Of a stretch of 6,309 nt of DNA, positions 1-5,416 are shown piece by piece. The stretch's first letter is position 1; each line of letters begins with the position of its first letter. This stretch comes from Planctomycetota bacterium (GTDB lineage: Bacteria; Planctomycetota; PUPC01; DSUN01). The notes beneath the pieces were generated by a model, which ran no database searches, was not told the origin of the DNA, and saw only the letters and a program-made list of their open reading frames with translations. The stretch is from positions 1-6,309 of the forward strand of contig VGYW01000462.1 of the NCBI GenBank assembly GCA_016872875.1. The letters are read 5' to 3'. The translations under genes were made by a program, and so were the position numbers.

Positions 1-1070
1 AGGCCGCTCAGCTCGACCCGCTGCTCGAGCGTGCCGGCCCAGGCGGAGGCCAGCTCCTTGATCCGCGCGGCCTTGGGGTCGATCTGGCGGAAGAGGTCGG
101 GCTTGGCCGCGCGCTCGTCGGGCGTGGCGAACTCGCTGTGGCCGCAATAGTCGGCCCACAGGCGCTTGCCGGTCATCTTGTCGAAGCAGATCACGAACGA
201 CGGGTCGGCGTTGACGACCAGGCGGTCGCCGATGACGAGGGGCTGGGCGCAACTGAATCGCGGGGCGTTGGGCAGGCTCGCCTCCCAGAGGATGCCCTGC
301 GACTCGGCCTGCTCCTCCGGGGAGCGCCCCCAGAGGACGACCTGGAAGAAGCCTGAGTTCTGCGGCAGGTTATACATGTCAGCCCAGTTGTCGGCCCGCT
401 GGCTGGTGAAGACCTTCACGAGCAGGCTGTTCCAGCCCTTCTGGAGGTCTACTTCCTTGTCGGCGAACCGCAGCTCCTTCTCGTCGGTCTGGTGGACCGG
501 CTGGCCGTTGAGCCAGAAGCGGCAGGTCGGTCCCATCAGGCGCATCATCAGCCGCCCGCCCTCGTGCGAGTGCAGGTAGGCGTGCGCGTAGAAGACCTTG
601 GCCGCCATATCCGGGTAGTGGGGTTTGAGGTTGAGGAGCGACCCCGTGGATGCGACCCTCTTCCACTCGGCGCCGCCGGCCTTCTCCCCTGCATCCGGCC
701 GCAGCCCCGCCTCGCCAGGGACGGATTCCTTGGCGAGCAGCTCGGCGGTCTCCGCCTTCGGGTCGTAGGGGAAGGGGCCGAGGACGAGCCACTCGGGGAT
801 GTTCCCGAGGGCGGCCGGGCTGGACCCCGGACGCGCGCCAGCCGGCCCCGGCCCGAGCGAAGTCGAGGGCTTGGCCGCCTGGGTGGTCAGCCCCTTGAGG
901 GTCGCCGAGATGCGGCCCCACTTCACCGGCGGGTCGGCGTTCGGGAACAGCCCCGTTCCGTCGCCCCGCCAGCCCCACGAGGCCGGCACCTGGCCCGCGG
1001 CCGCCGCACCGGTAAAGAGGGCGACGCACCCGAGCGCCACGACGACGCCGCGCGTGACGGATGAGTTCAT
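1..1070 (-). CDS. Secreted PQQ-like beta-propeller protein with N-terminal jelly-roll-like domain (partial, C-terminus beyond the left edge)
   Basis: The minus-strand frame is open from an ATG at 1070 to base 1, giving 356 complete codons with no stop, so the gene continues outside the window. Residues 1-26 form a signal peptide ending in an alanine run. Residues 33-51 carry G-W-R-G-D-G-T-G followed by N-A-D-P-P-V-K-W, shared with the upstream neighbour. Residues 92-250 resemble the beta-sandwich domains that begin W-L-V-L-G-P-F and contain F-W-L-N-G and K-G-W-N-S-L-L-V-K, probably ligand-binding. From 258 a first PQQ-like blade appears (I-L-W-E-A-S-L, then C-F-D-K-M-T-G-K-R-L-W). The start overlaps the upstream stop as ATGA, with a GGGGA ribosome site at 1077-1081, six bases away, so the two are translationally coupled. 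Residues about 61-90 are a Pro/Gly/Ser/Ala-rich linker containing a dispersed-repeat-like palindrome. No CXXCH haem motif or vicinal Cys pair is visible, so an enzyme role is unsupported. Confidence 0.88.
   Translation of the reverse strand, partial: MNSSVTRGVVVALGCVALFTGAAAAGQVPASWGWRGDGTGLFPNADPPVKWGRISATLKGLTTQAAKPSTSLGPGPAGARPGSSPAALGNIPEWLVLGPFPYDPKAETAELLAKESVPGEAGLRPDAGEKAGGAEWKRVASTGSLLNLKPHYPDMAAKVFYAHAYLHSHEGGRLMMRLMGPTCRFWLNGQPVHQTDEKELRFADKEVDLQKGWNSLLVKVFTSQRADNWADMYNLPQNSGFFQVVLWGRSPEEQAESQGILWEASLPNAPRFSCAQPLVIGDRLVVNADPSFVICFDKMTGKRLWADYCGHSEFATPDERAAKPDLFRQIDPKAARIKELASAWAGTLEQRVELSG
851..870. repeat. Dispersed palindrome-like repeat inside the coding sequence
   Basis: The 20 bases GCCCGAGCGAAGTCGAGGGC form an imperfect inverted repeat (GCCC/GGGC arms). 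From memory they match a repeat common in GC-rich environmental bacterial genomes, CCTGAGCGAAGTCGAAGG. Relative to that form, the differing outer pair changes T-A to C-G, so pairing is kept. It lies in frame within a Pro/Gly/Ser/Ala-rich linker (residues about 67-74) of the left-edge beta-propeller gene. Only one copy is seen in this window, so repetitiveness cannot be shown here. Confidence 0.45.
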
Positions 1071-2308
1071 TGGGCTTCCCCTTTGGCTATGCAGTAGAGC
1101 TTGCGGCCACTGCGAAGGAACATGGACTTCCCGGCGAAGGTCGGCGTGCTGCCCGTGCCCGAGCCGAGGCGGTTCCGGCCGACCTGCTTGAACGTCCTGC
1201 CGGGCTGGAGGACAAGCGTGTCCCCGCGGTCGTTGCCCACGAAGAGCAGGCCGCCGGCCAGGCACAGGCTTGAAAGGACCATTGCGTTGCCCCCGCCGCC
1301 GCCCCCCTCTTCGGCCGGCGGGATCGGCAGCGGATGCTCCAGCACTATCTCCCCCGTGCGGGCGTCGAGCACATAGTACGTCGCTCCGTCCGCCACGGTA
1401 TGAACCAGCCCCTCGTGAGCGACCGGCGAGGCATAGAAGTGGCCATCCGGGGCCTGCGACCACGCCTGCCTGGGCTGAAACGGCTCCGCCTTCTCGAGCA
1501 GCTCGGCCGCCTTGGCCACGGAATCCATGAAGAATGCCGTCTTCCCCAGCACGACCGGGCTGGCATAGTTGAGGCCCCCGAGGCCGCGCGCGAGGAGCTT
1601 CCCATCCTCGACCCGGACGACACACCCGCCGGGTGTGATCGCCACGTCCTGGCCGCCCAGGCGCTCCACGAGCGGCGTCCCGTGGCCCTCCACGGCCTCC
1701 GTGACTTTCCACAGCACCTCGCCCGCCTTCGCGCTGAGCGCGGTGAGGCATCCCATGTGAACCAGCAGCCTCTCCCCCGCCAGGACCGGGGAGGCGCTGC
1801 GGCCGTCCTTGCTCAGGGGCCGGATGCCAAACGCCTTCACCCACGCGCGCCGGCCCTCGAAGTCGTAGCAGGCCACCAGGCTGCTGGCGAACTCGACGTA
1901 GACGTGCGTCCCATCGGTGGCGGGCGTGGGGGCCGCATTGCCGCTCCCGAACTTCCCCTCGACCACGTCCTTGGCGGCCTCAGCAGGGATCTGCCCAGCC
2001 CCGTGCCCGCGCCGCCACAGCTCCTTCCCGCTCGCCGCGTCCACGCAGACCAGGACGTCCGGCTCGACGCTGACGAAGACTCTGTCGCCGCTCACAACGG
2101 GCGAGGAGAAACCATCCCCCACGTCGGCGGCCCAGCGCACGTTCTGCTTGTCGCTCCAGACTATGGGCGGCTGGGCGTTCCGATAGACTCCGGAGCCATC
2201 GCCGCGCCAGCCCGATACAACGGGCTCCGCGGCTCCGCAGGCTCTTCCCAGAAGGACCCCGAGGGCTAGGCCCAGGTCCCATGCGAGCGACTGCGTCCGC
2301 AGCACCAT
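1067..2308 (-). CDS. Secreted PQQ-like beta-propeller repeat protein
   Basis: This 413-residue protein opens with an N-terminal export signal (hydrophobic residues about 9-25, likely cut near A-C-G-A-A). A G-W-R-G-D-G-S-G motif with N-A-Q-P-P-I-V-W follows at 33-51. After that come repeated blades with the PQQ-like pattern: S-S-P-V-V-S-G-D-R-V-F-V then D-A-A-S-G-K-E-L-W (68-98), T-P-A-T-D-G-T-H-V-Y-V (128-138), A-S-P-V-L-A-G-E-R-L (172-181), Y-A-S-P-V-V-L-G (248-255), Y-A-S-P-V then D-A-R-T-G-E-I (292-321), and a last blade at 380-408. A run of six glycines (335-340) sits between blades. Quinone dehydrogenases of this fold are much longer and usually have a vicinal Cys pair, absent here. A binding or scaffold role like BamB-type propellers is more likely, but no substrate can be named. 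GAGGA lies only two bases before the ATG; GTG at codon 2 is a possible alternative start. It is first gene of the minus-strand unit. Confidence 0.92.
   Translation of the reverse strand: MVLRTQSLAWDLGLALGVLLGRACGAAEPVVSGWRGDGSGVYRNAQPPIVWSDKQNVRWAADVGDGFSSPVVSGDRVFVSVEPDVLVCVDAASGKELWRRGHGAGQIPAEAAKDVVEGKFGSGNAAPTPATDGTHVYVEFASSLVACYDFEGRRAWVKAFGIRPLSKDGRSASPVLAGERLLVHMGCLTALSAKAGEVLWKVTEAVEGHGTPLVERLGGQDVAITPGGCVVRVEDGKLLARGLGGLNYASPVVLGKTAFFMDSVAKAAELLEKAEPFQPRQAWSQAPDGHFYASPVAHEGLVHTVADGATYYVLDARTGEIVLEHPLPIPPAEEGGGGGGNAMVLSSLCLAGGLLFVGNDRGDTLVLQPGRTFKQVGRNRLGSGTGSTPTFAGKSMFLRSGRKLYCIAKGEAQ
1290..1306. repeat. C-rich low-complexity tract encoding polyglycine
   Basis: A plus-strand run of C and GCC units encodes six consecutive glycines in the 413-residue propeller on the minus strand. 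It falls in a predicted loop between blades. The run of six C is a plausible slippage or sequencing-error site, but the frame is intact across it. Confidence 0.6.
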
Positions 2309-2349
2309 CTTCCTCTGCTTGCAGCCACTTGGGTCGGTCGAATGGCGCG

Positions 2350-2379
2350 ATCATACGCCTCTGCCGGCAGGGGCGTCAA
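2350..2379 (-). promoter_or_regulatory. Sigma-70-type promoter of the minus-strand propeller operon
   Basis: On the minus strand TTGACG (2379-2374) and TATGAT (2355-2350) are separated by 18 bases; each matches the consensus hexamer at five of six positions. Transcription would start near 2343, leaving a leader of about 35 bases before the ATG at 2308. In such GC-rich DNA two good hexamers at proper spacing and position are unlikely by chance, but the site is predicted only. Confidence 0.6.
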
Positions 2380-2409
2380 GCCGCGGTTCAATGGCGGAGC
2401 CCGCAGGTG

Positions 2410-2434
2410 GGCATGCCCGGGATGCTTGCATGCC
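2410..2434. promoter_or_regulatory. Candidate operator: inverted repeat GGCATGC-N11-GCATGCC
   Basis: Seven-base arms at 2410-2416 and 2428-2434 are exact reverse complements separated by 11 bases. Because GCATGC is itself palindromic, the arms also read as direct repeats with centres 17 bp apart. The left arm lies within a perfect 10-bp palindrome, GGGCATGCCC (2409-2418). The right arm overlaps the putative -35 box of the plus-strand promoter, and the site sits between the two divergent promoters, a natural place for a regulator to bind. No regulator gene is in the window. Confidence 0.3.
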
Positions 2435-2814
2435 ACGGGCGGGCGCGTACAATCGTCGTCGGCGAGTTGAGGAAGGACTGGTTCGACGGCGACCCCGAAG
2501 GCGGCCTCAACCTCTACCTACGCTGGGAGACTAGCGACCTTGTGGATGAGCCTGGCCGCTGGGAAGTGACCGCCTTCCTGACCGGTGGGCAGGGAGGGGC
2601 GCCCAAGGAGGAGTGCATGGTGGACCTCACCCCGCGTCGCTGCCAGAAGTTCAAGGCGGCCCCCGGCGGCCAGTTCCGGTGGACTAACACCTCGCTCGCT
2701 GACGGCAAGGTTGTCCAGTCCGGTTCCGCCACGTCCGACAAGTGGGGCATGGTCACACTGGACAAGCTCACCGTGACCAAGGGCAAGAACCGCGTGAGCA
2801 TCCAGAAGCCATAG
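2413..2814 (+). CDS. Conserved-looking hypothetical protein, possible 5'-truncated remnant
   Basis: I do not recognise a named family. The frame stays open back to 2281, but that would overlap the divergent gene's start. GC-rich third positions, a sign of real coding here, begin only near 2452. Possible starts are ATG 2413 (used here), ATG 2422 and TTG 2467 (115 residues). The convincing part begins R-K-D-W-F-D-G-D-P-E-G-G-L-N and continues through W-E-T-S-D-L-V-D-E-P-G-R-W-E-V-T. A C-terminal stretch follows with V-D-L-T-P-R-R-C-Q-K-F, F-R-W-T-N-T-S-L, W-G-M-V-T-L and V-T-K-G-K-N-R, which looks like an all-beta domain. Unlike every neighbour whose N-terminus is in the window it has no signal peptide, and it reads like the tail domain of a longer secreted protein that lost its front. 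It lies 11 bases before the kelch gene and probably shares its transcript. A genuine small cytoplasmic protein remains possible. Confidence 0.6.
   Translation: MPGMLACHGRARTIVVGELRKDWFDGDPEGGLNLYLRWETSDLVDEPGRWEVTAFLTGGQGGAPKEECMVDLTPRRCQKFKAAPGGQFRWTNTSLADGKVVQSGSATSDKWGMVTLDKLTVTKGKNRVSIQKP
2426..2453 (+). promoter_or_regulatory. Possible promoter of the plus-strand operon
   Basis: TTGCAT (2426-2431) and TACAAT (2448-2453) are spaced by 16 bases. The -10 matches at five of six positions; the -35 matches only in its first three. Transcription would start near 2460. If used, it excludes ATG starts at 2413 or 2422 for the first gene and leaves TTG at 2467, with a leader of only about seven bases. 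The promoter therefore conflicts with the simplest ATG start, and one of the two calls is wrong. Confidence 0.35.
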
Positions 2815-2818
2815 GGAG
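2813..2818 (+). promoter_or_regulatory. Ribosome binding site of the kelch-like gene
   Basis: AGGGAG begins in the stop codon of the preceding gene and is seven bases before ATG 2826. It fixes that ATG as the start rather than the upstream in-frame ATG at 2742, which would overlap the preceding gene and bury the signal peptide. Confidence 0.75.
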
Positions 2819-2825
2819 ACCTGAC

Positions 2826-4148
2826 ATGGAGCGGAGAGTGTTGACCCTGTCGCTTCTGGCGGGAGCTGCGATGGCGGCCGGGTCGGCCCCGGCCGCCGGC
2901 CAACCGGCCCCCGAGCGCAAGGGAGTGCTCGCGGGCCTGCCGAGTCCGCCAGGCCCGACCATCGGGAAGATCAAGGCGCTCGGCGACAACGAGTGGCTGA
3001 ACCTCGGCCCGCCCGCGCCCGACCCCAAATGGGGGAAGGCCCGGGGCCGCTCCTGGAGCGCCAAGATGCCCTACGCCGGCGACCTGGGCGGCGCCTTCCT
3101 CAACGGCCAGGGCGTCCACGGCTACATCAAGCCTGACGGCTACTTCATGGACGACATCTGGTTCTACGACCTCAACGGCCATCGCTGGATCTGCCTCTAC
3201 CCGGGAACAGACACCCGGAGCTTCGTGGAGAACATCAAGAAGGGCGAGCTGAAGGTCAACGACGACGGCCAGTTGGTGGACAAGGAGGGCCAGCCGGTGC
3301 CCTTCTCGGCCATCGCCGGGCACAGCTATCAAGCCCACACGTATGACCCCGACCTCCGCAAGTACGTCTTCGCCGGCGGTGGGGGCGGCATCGGCAACGA
3401 GCAGCACGTCAGAGACCAGGAGTGGTGCAAGAAAGGCCGGGAGCTGCTCGCCCAGCAGGGCAAGGCCGACAAGGTGGCCGGCGCACCCTACTACTTCAAC
3501 ACCGTCACGGGCAACTTCGAGCGCCCCCCGCTCGGGGCCGGCTTCGGCGGAGTCCTCTTCTACCTGCCGGGCAAGAAGGCCCTCTGGGCCTACGCCGGGG
3601 GTGGGGTGACGCTGCTCGCCGACCCGGCCACCCACAAGCGCGCCGACGCCGGCGCCAAGGGGCCCACCCCGCAGGGCATTGATTTCGGGGCCTGCTACGA
3701 CCCCAAGCGCGACCGCATCTGCGTGGGCGGAGGCTCATACCGCGGGCCCTACGGCAAGGACGAGGGCTTCGTCTACATCTACGACCCCAAGACCAATGCC
3801 TGGTCCAACCCGCCGAACAAGGAGCACGCCATGCGCTGGCCCGGAGCCAACTACTGCTGCGTCCACTACGACGCGGCGGCTGATCGGGTGCTCTGCCTGT
3901 TCGGCTGGTGCATGGACCCCAAGAACCGGGGCATCTCCGCCTACGACCCGGAGGCCGGCGCCTGGGACGCCCCGCTGCCGATCCCCGCCGAAGTGGTCTC
4001 CCACTGCGTGCACGGCTTCTACTCCCCGGAGGTCAACGCCCACTTCATCTACACCGCCGGCGACAGCGACGACCGCGGCACGATGTGGGTCTATCGCTAC
4101 AAGCGCGGGACGCTTCCTGGGAGCGCGAAGGAGGAGAGCAGGCGATGA
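2826..4148 (+). CDS. Secreted kelch-like (galactose-oxidase-type) beta-propeller protein
   Basis: The protein has 440 residues. Residues 1-25 are a signal peptide (M-E-R-R, a hydrophobic core, then A-P-A-A-G). Kelch-like blades follow, each pairing a Y-D-P-type strand with glycine turns and an aromatic strand: W-F-Y-D-L-N-G-H-R-W (112-121), Y-D-P-D-L-R-K-Y-V-F-A-G-G-G-G-G (173-188), Y-F-N-T-V-T-G-N-F (223-231), L-W-A-Y-A-G-G-G (253-260), Y-D-P-K-R-D-R-I-C-V-G-G-G (291-303) with Y-I-Y-D-P-K-T-N-A-W (317-326), Y-D-A-A-A-D-R-V-L-C-L-F-G (348-360) with A-Y-D-P-E-A-G-A-W (372-380), and a last blade at 399-426. A charged segment (about 133-160) and a lysine-rich helix-like segment (192-218) interrupt the pattern. 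No catalytic radical site can be assigned, so a binding role is more likely than an oxidase. Its stop overlaps the next start as ATGA, suggesting matched production of the two proteins. Confidence 0.88.
   Translation: MERRVLTLSLLAGAAMAAGSAPAAGQPAPERKGVLAGLPSPPGPTIGKIKALGDNEWLNLGPPAPDPKWGKARGRSWSAKMPYAGDLGGAFLNGQGVHGYIKPDGYFMDDIWFYDLNGHRWICLYPGTDTRSFVENIKKGELKVNDDGQLVDKEGQPVPFSAIAGHSYQAHTYDPDLRKYVFAGGGGGIGNEQHVRDQEWCKKGRELLAQQGKADKVAGAPYYFNTVTGNFERPPLGAGFGGVLFYLPGKKALWAYAGGGVTLLADPATHKRADAGAKGPTPQGIDFGACYDPKRDRICVGGGSYRGPYGKDEGFVYIYDPKTNAWSNPPNKEHAMRWPGANYCCVHYDAAADRVLCLFGWCMDPKNRGISAYDPEAGAWDAPLPIPAEVVSHCVHGFYSPEVNAHFIYTAGDSDDRGTMWVYRYKRGTLPGSAKEESRR
4129..4134 (+). promoter_or_regulatory. 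Ribosome binding site of the TPR-FMN_bind gene
   Basis: AGGAGG, a near-perfect Shine-Dalgarno sequence, lies inside the end of the kelch-like gene, ten bases before ATG 4145. It supports that start, which yields an intact signal peptide, over the in-frame upstream start at 3908. Confidence 0.75.
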
Positions 4149-5107
4149 CGAATCCACGTGCTGGGCTGCCGCGACGGCTCCTGCTGCTCGCGGTCCTCGT
4201 CGCCGCAGGACGCCCGCTCAACGGAGGCGAGGCACAGAGGCCATCATTGAAGGAGGCGCTCGCCCAACTCAGGGACCCGCCGCCGTGGCTCGAGTCGGTC
4301 TCCGTTGACTTCGACACCTCGAAGCCCTGGAACAAGGCGTGGGACCGCATCGAGCAATTGCTCTTCACGGCCGACCCCGCCGACCGCAGGAAGGCCGTCA
4401 AGCTGGCCTATGTCTACCAGAAGGAAGGAAAGGCCAGGGACGGGCTCCCCGCCGCGACCTACTTCCTGGCAGGCGAGTACGCCTGGGCGCTGGTGGAACT
4501 CCAGAAGCTGGCGAAGAAGGACAGCGGCGCCTGGTCCAGGAGCGCCTCGTGCTACCGGCACTTCGGCGAGCACCGCAAGGCGCTCGATGCCCTCGCGGAA
4601 GCGCTGAAGTCCCTGCCCGACCCGCCCTGGGCCTCCTTCGCGGAAGCGGGCATTCTGGCCGCTAGAGGCGACATCTGCGCCGAGTTGGGCGACGCCGCTA
4701 AGGCGAGGGAATCCTATCAGCGGGCCATCCAGCGCTACGAGGGGAGCAAGCTCCCCAACGATTCCCAACTCCTCATCCGGCGAAACGTCGAGCGGGTGGA
4801 GGCCCGCCTGGAGCTCCTCGAACGCTCCGCGCTCAAGTCAGCCCGGCTCAAGGACGGCACCTGCACGGGCACGGCGTTCGGCTATTCGGACAACATCCTC
4901 GCCCGGGTCACCATCGAGCGAGGCAGGATTGCGGACATTCAGCTTGAGCACAAGGAGCGGGCCGACCTCGGGGCAAGGAGGATACTGCCCGAACGGATCA
5001 TCGCCAAACAGGGCCTGGAGGTGGACGGTGTGACCGGCGCCACCGTCACCTCCCAGGCCATCGAGACGGCGGTCTTCCGGGCGCTCAGGAGAGCCGCCGG
5101 CATGTGA
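4145..5107 (+). CDS. Secreted TPR-repeat protein with C-terminal FMN_bind domain, predicted covalent flavoprotein
   Basis: The protein has 320 residues. The N-terminus shows L-P-R-R followed by a leucine-rich core and a likely cleavage after G-G-E-A (about residue 30), so it is exported. Residues about 63-225 are helical with TPR-like hairpins: A-V-K-L-A-Y-V-Y-Q-K-E-G, A-S-C-Y-R-H-F-G-E-H-R-K-A-L-D-A-L-A-E-A-L, and G-D-I-C-A-E-L-G-D-A-A-K-A-R-E-S-Y-Q-R-A-I. Residues 236-316 match FMN_bind (Pfam PF04205). They open with K-D-G-T-C-T-G-T-A-F-G-Y, continue with V-T-I-E-R-G-R-I-A-D-I, and end at D294-G-V-T-G-A-T300-V-T-S followed by the usual A-I-x-x-A-V-x-x-A-L helix. D-x-x-[S/T]-G-A-T is the ApbE acceptor motif seen in NqrC and RnfG, where FMN is joined to the final threonine, here T300. 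A role as an extracytosolic electron carrier is inference; no transmembrane anchor beyond the signal is seen. The neighbouring kelch protein is the natural candidate partner. Confidence 0.93.
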   Translation: MTNPRAGLPRRLLLLAVLVAAGRPLNGGEAQRPSLKEALAQLRDPPPWLESVSVDFDTSKPWNKAWDRIEQLLFTADPADRRKAVKLAYVYQKEGKARDGLPAATYFLAGEYAWALVELQKLAKKDSGAWSRSASCYRHFGEHRKALDALAEALKSLPDPPWASFAEAGILAARGDICAELGDAAKARESYQRAIQRYEGSKLPNDSQLLIRRNVERVEARLELLERSALKSARLKDGTCTGTAFGYSDNILARVTIERGRIADIQLEHKERADLGARRILPERIIAKQGLEVDGVTGATVTSQAIETAVFRALRRAAGM

Positions 5108-5307
5108 GCGGACCAAGGGCGAAGGACGACGCTGGGCTGGCTTATCGTTATATGACACTGCTATGTGCTGATTTGGCAACGCTTTACAACGACGCCATGG
5201 AGAACTGCGTAGGATGCACCAGGACGCGACCGGAGAGCACCCTTAGACCAATACCACCTTCAGGCCCCGGGGGGAGGGAGCAGTTCGACGTAAGCGTAGT
5301 ATAGAAT

Positions 5308-5349
5308 GGCGCTTGCGGCGATCGGCCCGGAAACCCGAACGCTCGCGCC
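5308..5349. terminator. Imperfect GC hairpin, possible bidirectional transcription end
   Basis: GGCGC (5308-5312) pairs with GCGCC (5345-5349), GCG (5315-5317) with CGC (5340-5342), and TCGG (5322-5325) with CCGA (5335-5338), leaving internal mismatches. It lies between two convergent genes where transcription must stop. No T-run follows on either strand, so it is not a classical intrinsic terminator. Confidence 0.22.
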
Positions 5350-5355
5350 GGAGGC

Positions 5356-5372
5356 CCCAAATCGCGTTTGGG
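5356..5372. terminator. Short perfect hairpin near the end of the PKD-domain gene
   Basis: CCCAAA (5356-5361) and TTTGGG (5367-5372) form a perfect six-pair stem around a five-base loop, TCGCG. For minus-strand transcription it lies about 45 bases past the stop codon at 5417. A T-run is lacking on both strands, so a terminator function is uncertain. Confidence 0.25.
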
Positions 5373-5416
5373 TGAGTCGCCCTTTCCAGACAAATCTGAC
5401 CGTGACACTTCAACCC

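Larger units (their letters stand above)
5108..5416. other. Non-coding gap between convergent genes
   Basis: No convincing gene lies here. A 66-codon frame beginning GTG at 5104 crosses most of it but has poor third-position G/C and no ribosome site. Bases about 5138-5185 are clearly more A+T-rich than the rest of the window, without a promoter at proper spacing. The right half holds two hairpins (5308-5349 and 5356-5372). No tRNA, CRISPR or insertion-sequence ends were seen. Confidence 0.6.

Noticed and set aside
379..1029. Minus-strand 216-codon frame overlapping the left-edge propeller gene
   Set aside because: It is an out-of-frame shadow: Arg/Gly/Ala-rich translation, while the frame starting at 1070 encodes a signal peptide, a conserved motif and a propeller blade.
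1334..2269. Long plus-strand open frame opposite the 413-residue propeller (311 codons)
   Set aside because: The opposite strand shows repeated propeller blades and a signal peptide. This frame has no recognisable motif and is Arg/Ala/Pro/His-rich.
1067..2308. Quinoprotein (PQQ-dependent) dehydrogenase
   Set aside because: The blades are PQQ-like, but the protein is far shorter than the dehydrogenases and lacks a vicinal Cys pair and any haem-binding CXXCH. Only the fold is supported.
2281..2412. Upstream extension of the first plus-strand gene to ATG 2281
   Set aside because: It would overlap the start of the divergent gene by 28 bases and cover its promoter. Codon use there is not coding-like and no ribosome site precedes 2281.
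2514..3635. Long minus-strand open frame opposite the kelch-like gene (373 codons)
   Set aside because: It is antisense to a well-supported signal-peptide propeller protein. Its translation is Val/Ala/Gly/Leu-rich without domain signatures, as expected for a GC-rich shadow frame.
5104..5304. 66-codon plus-strand frame starting GTG over the stop of the TPR-FMN_bind gene
   Set aside because: The GTGA overlap is tempting, but third-position G/C drops sharply, no ribosome site is visible and the product has no motif.
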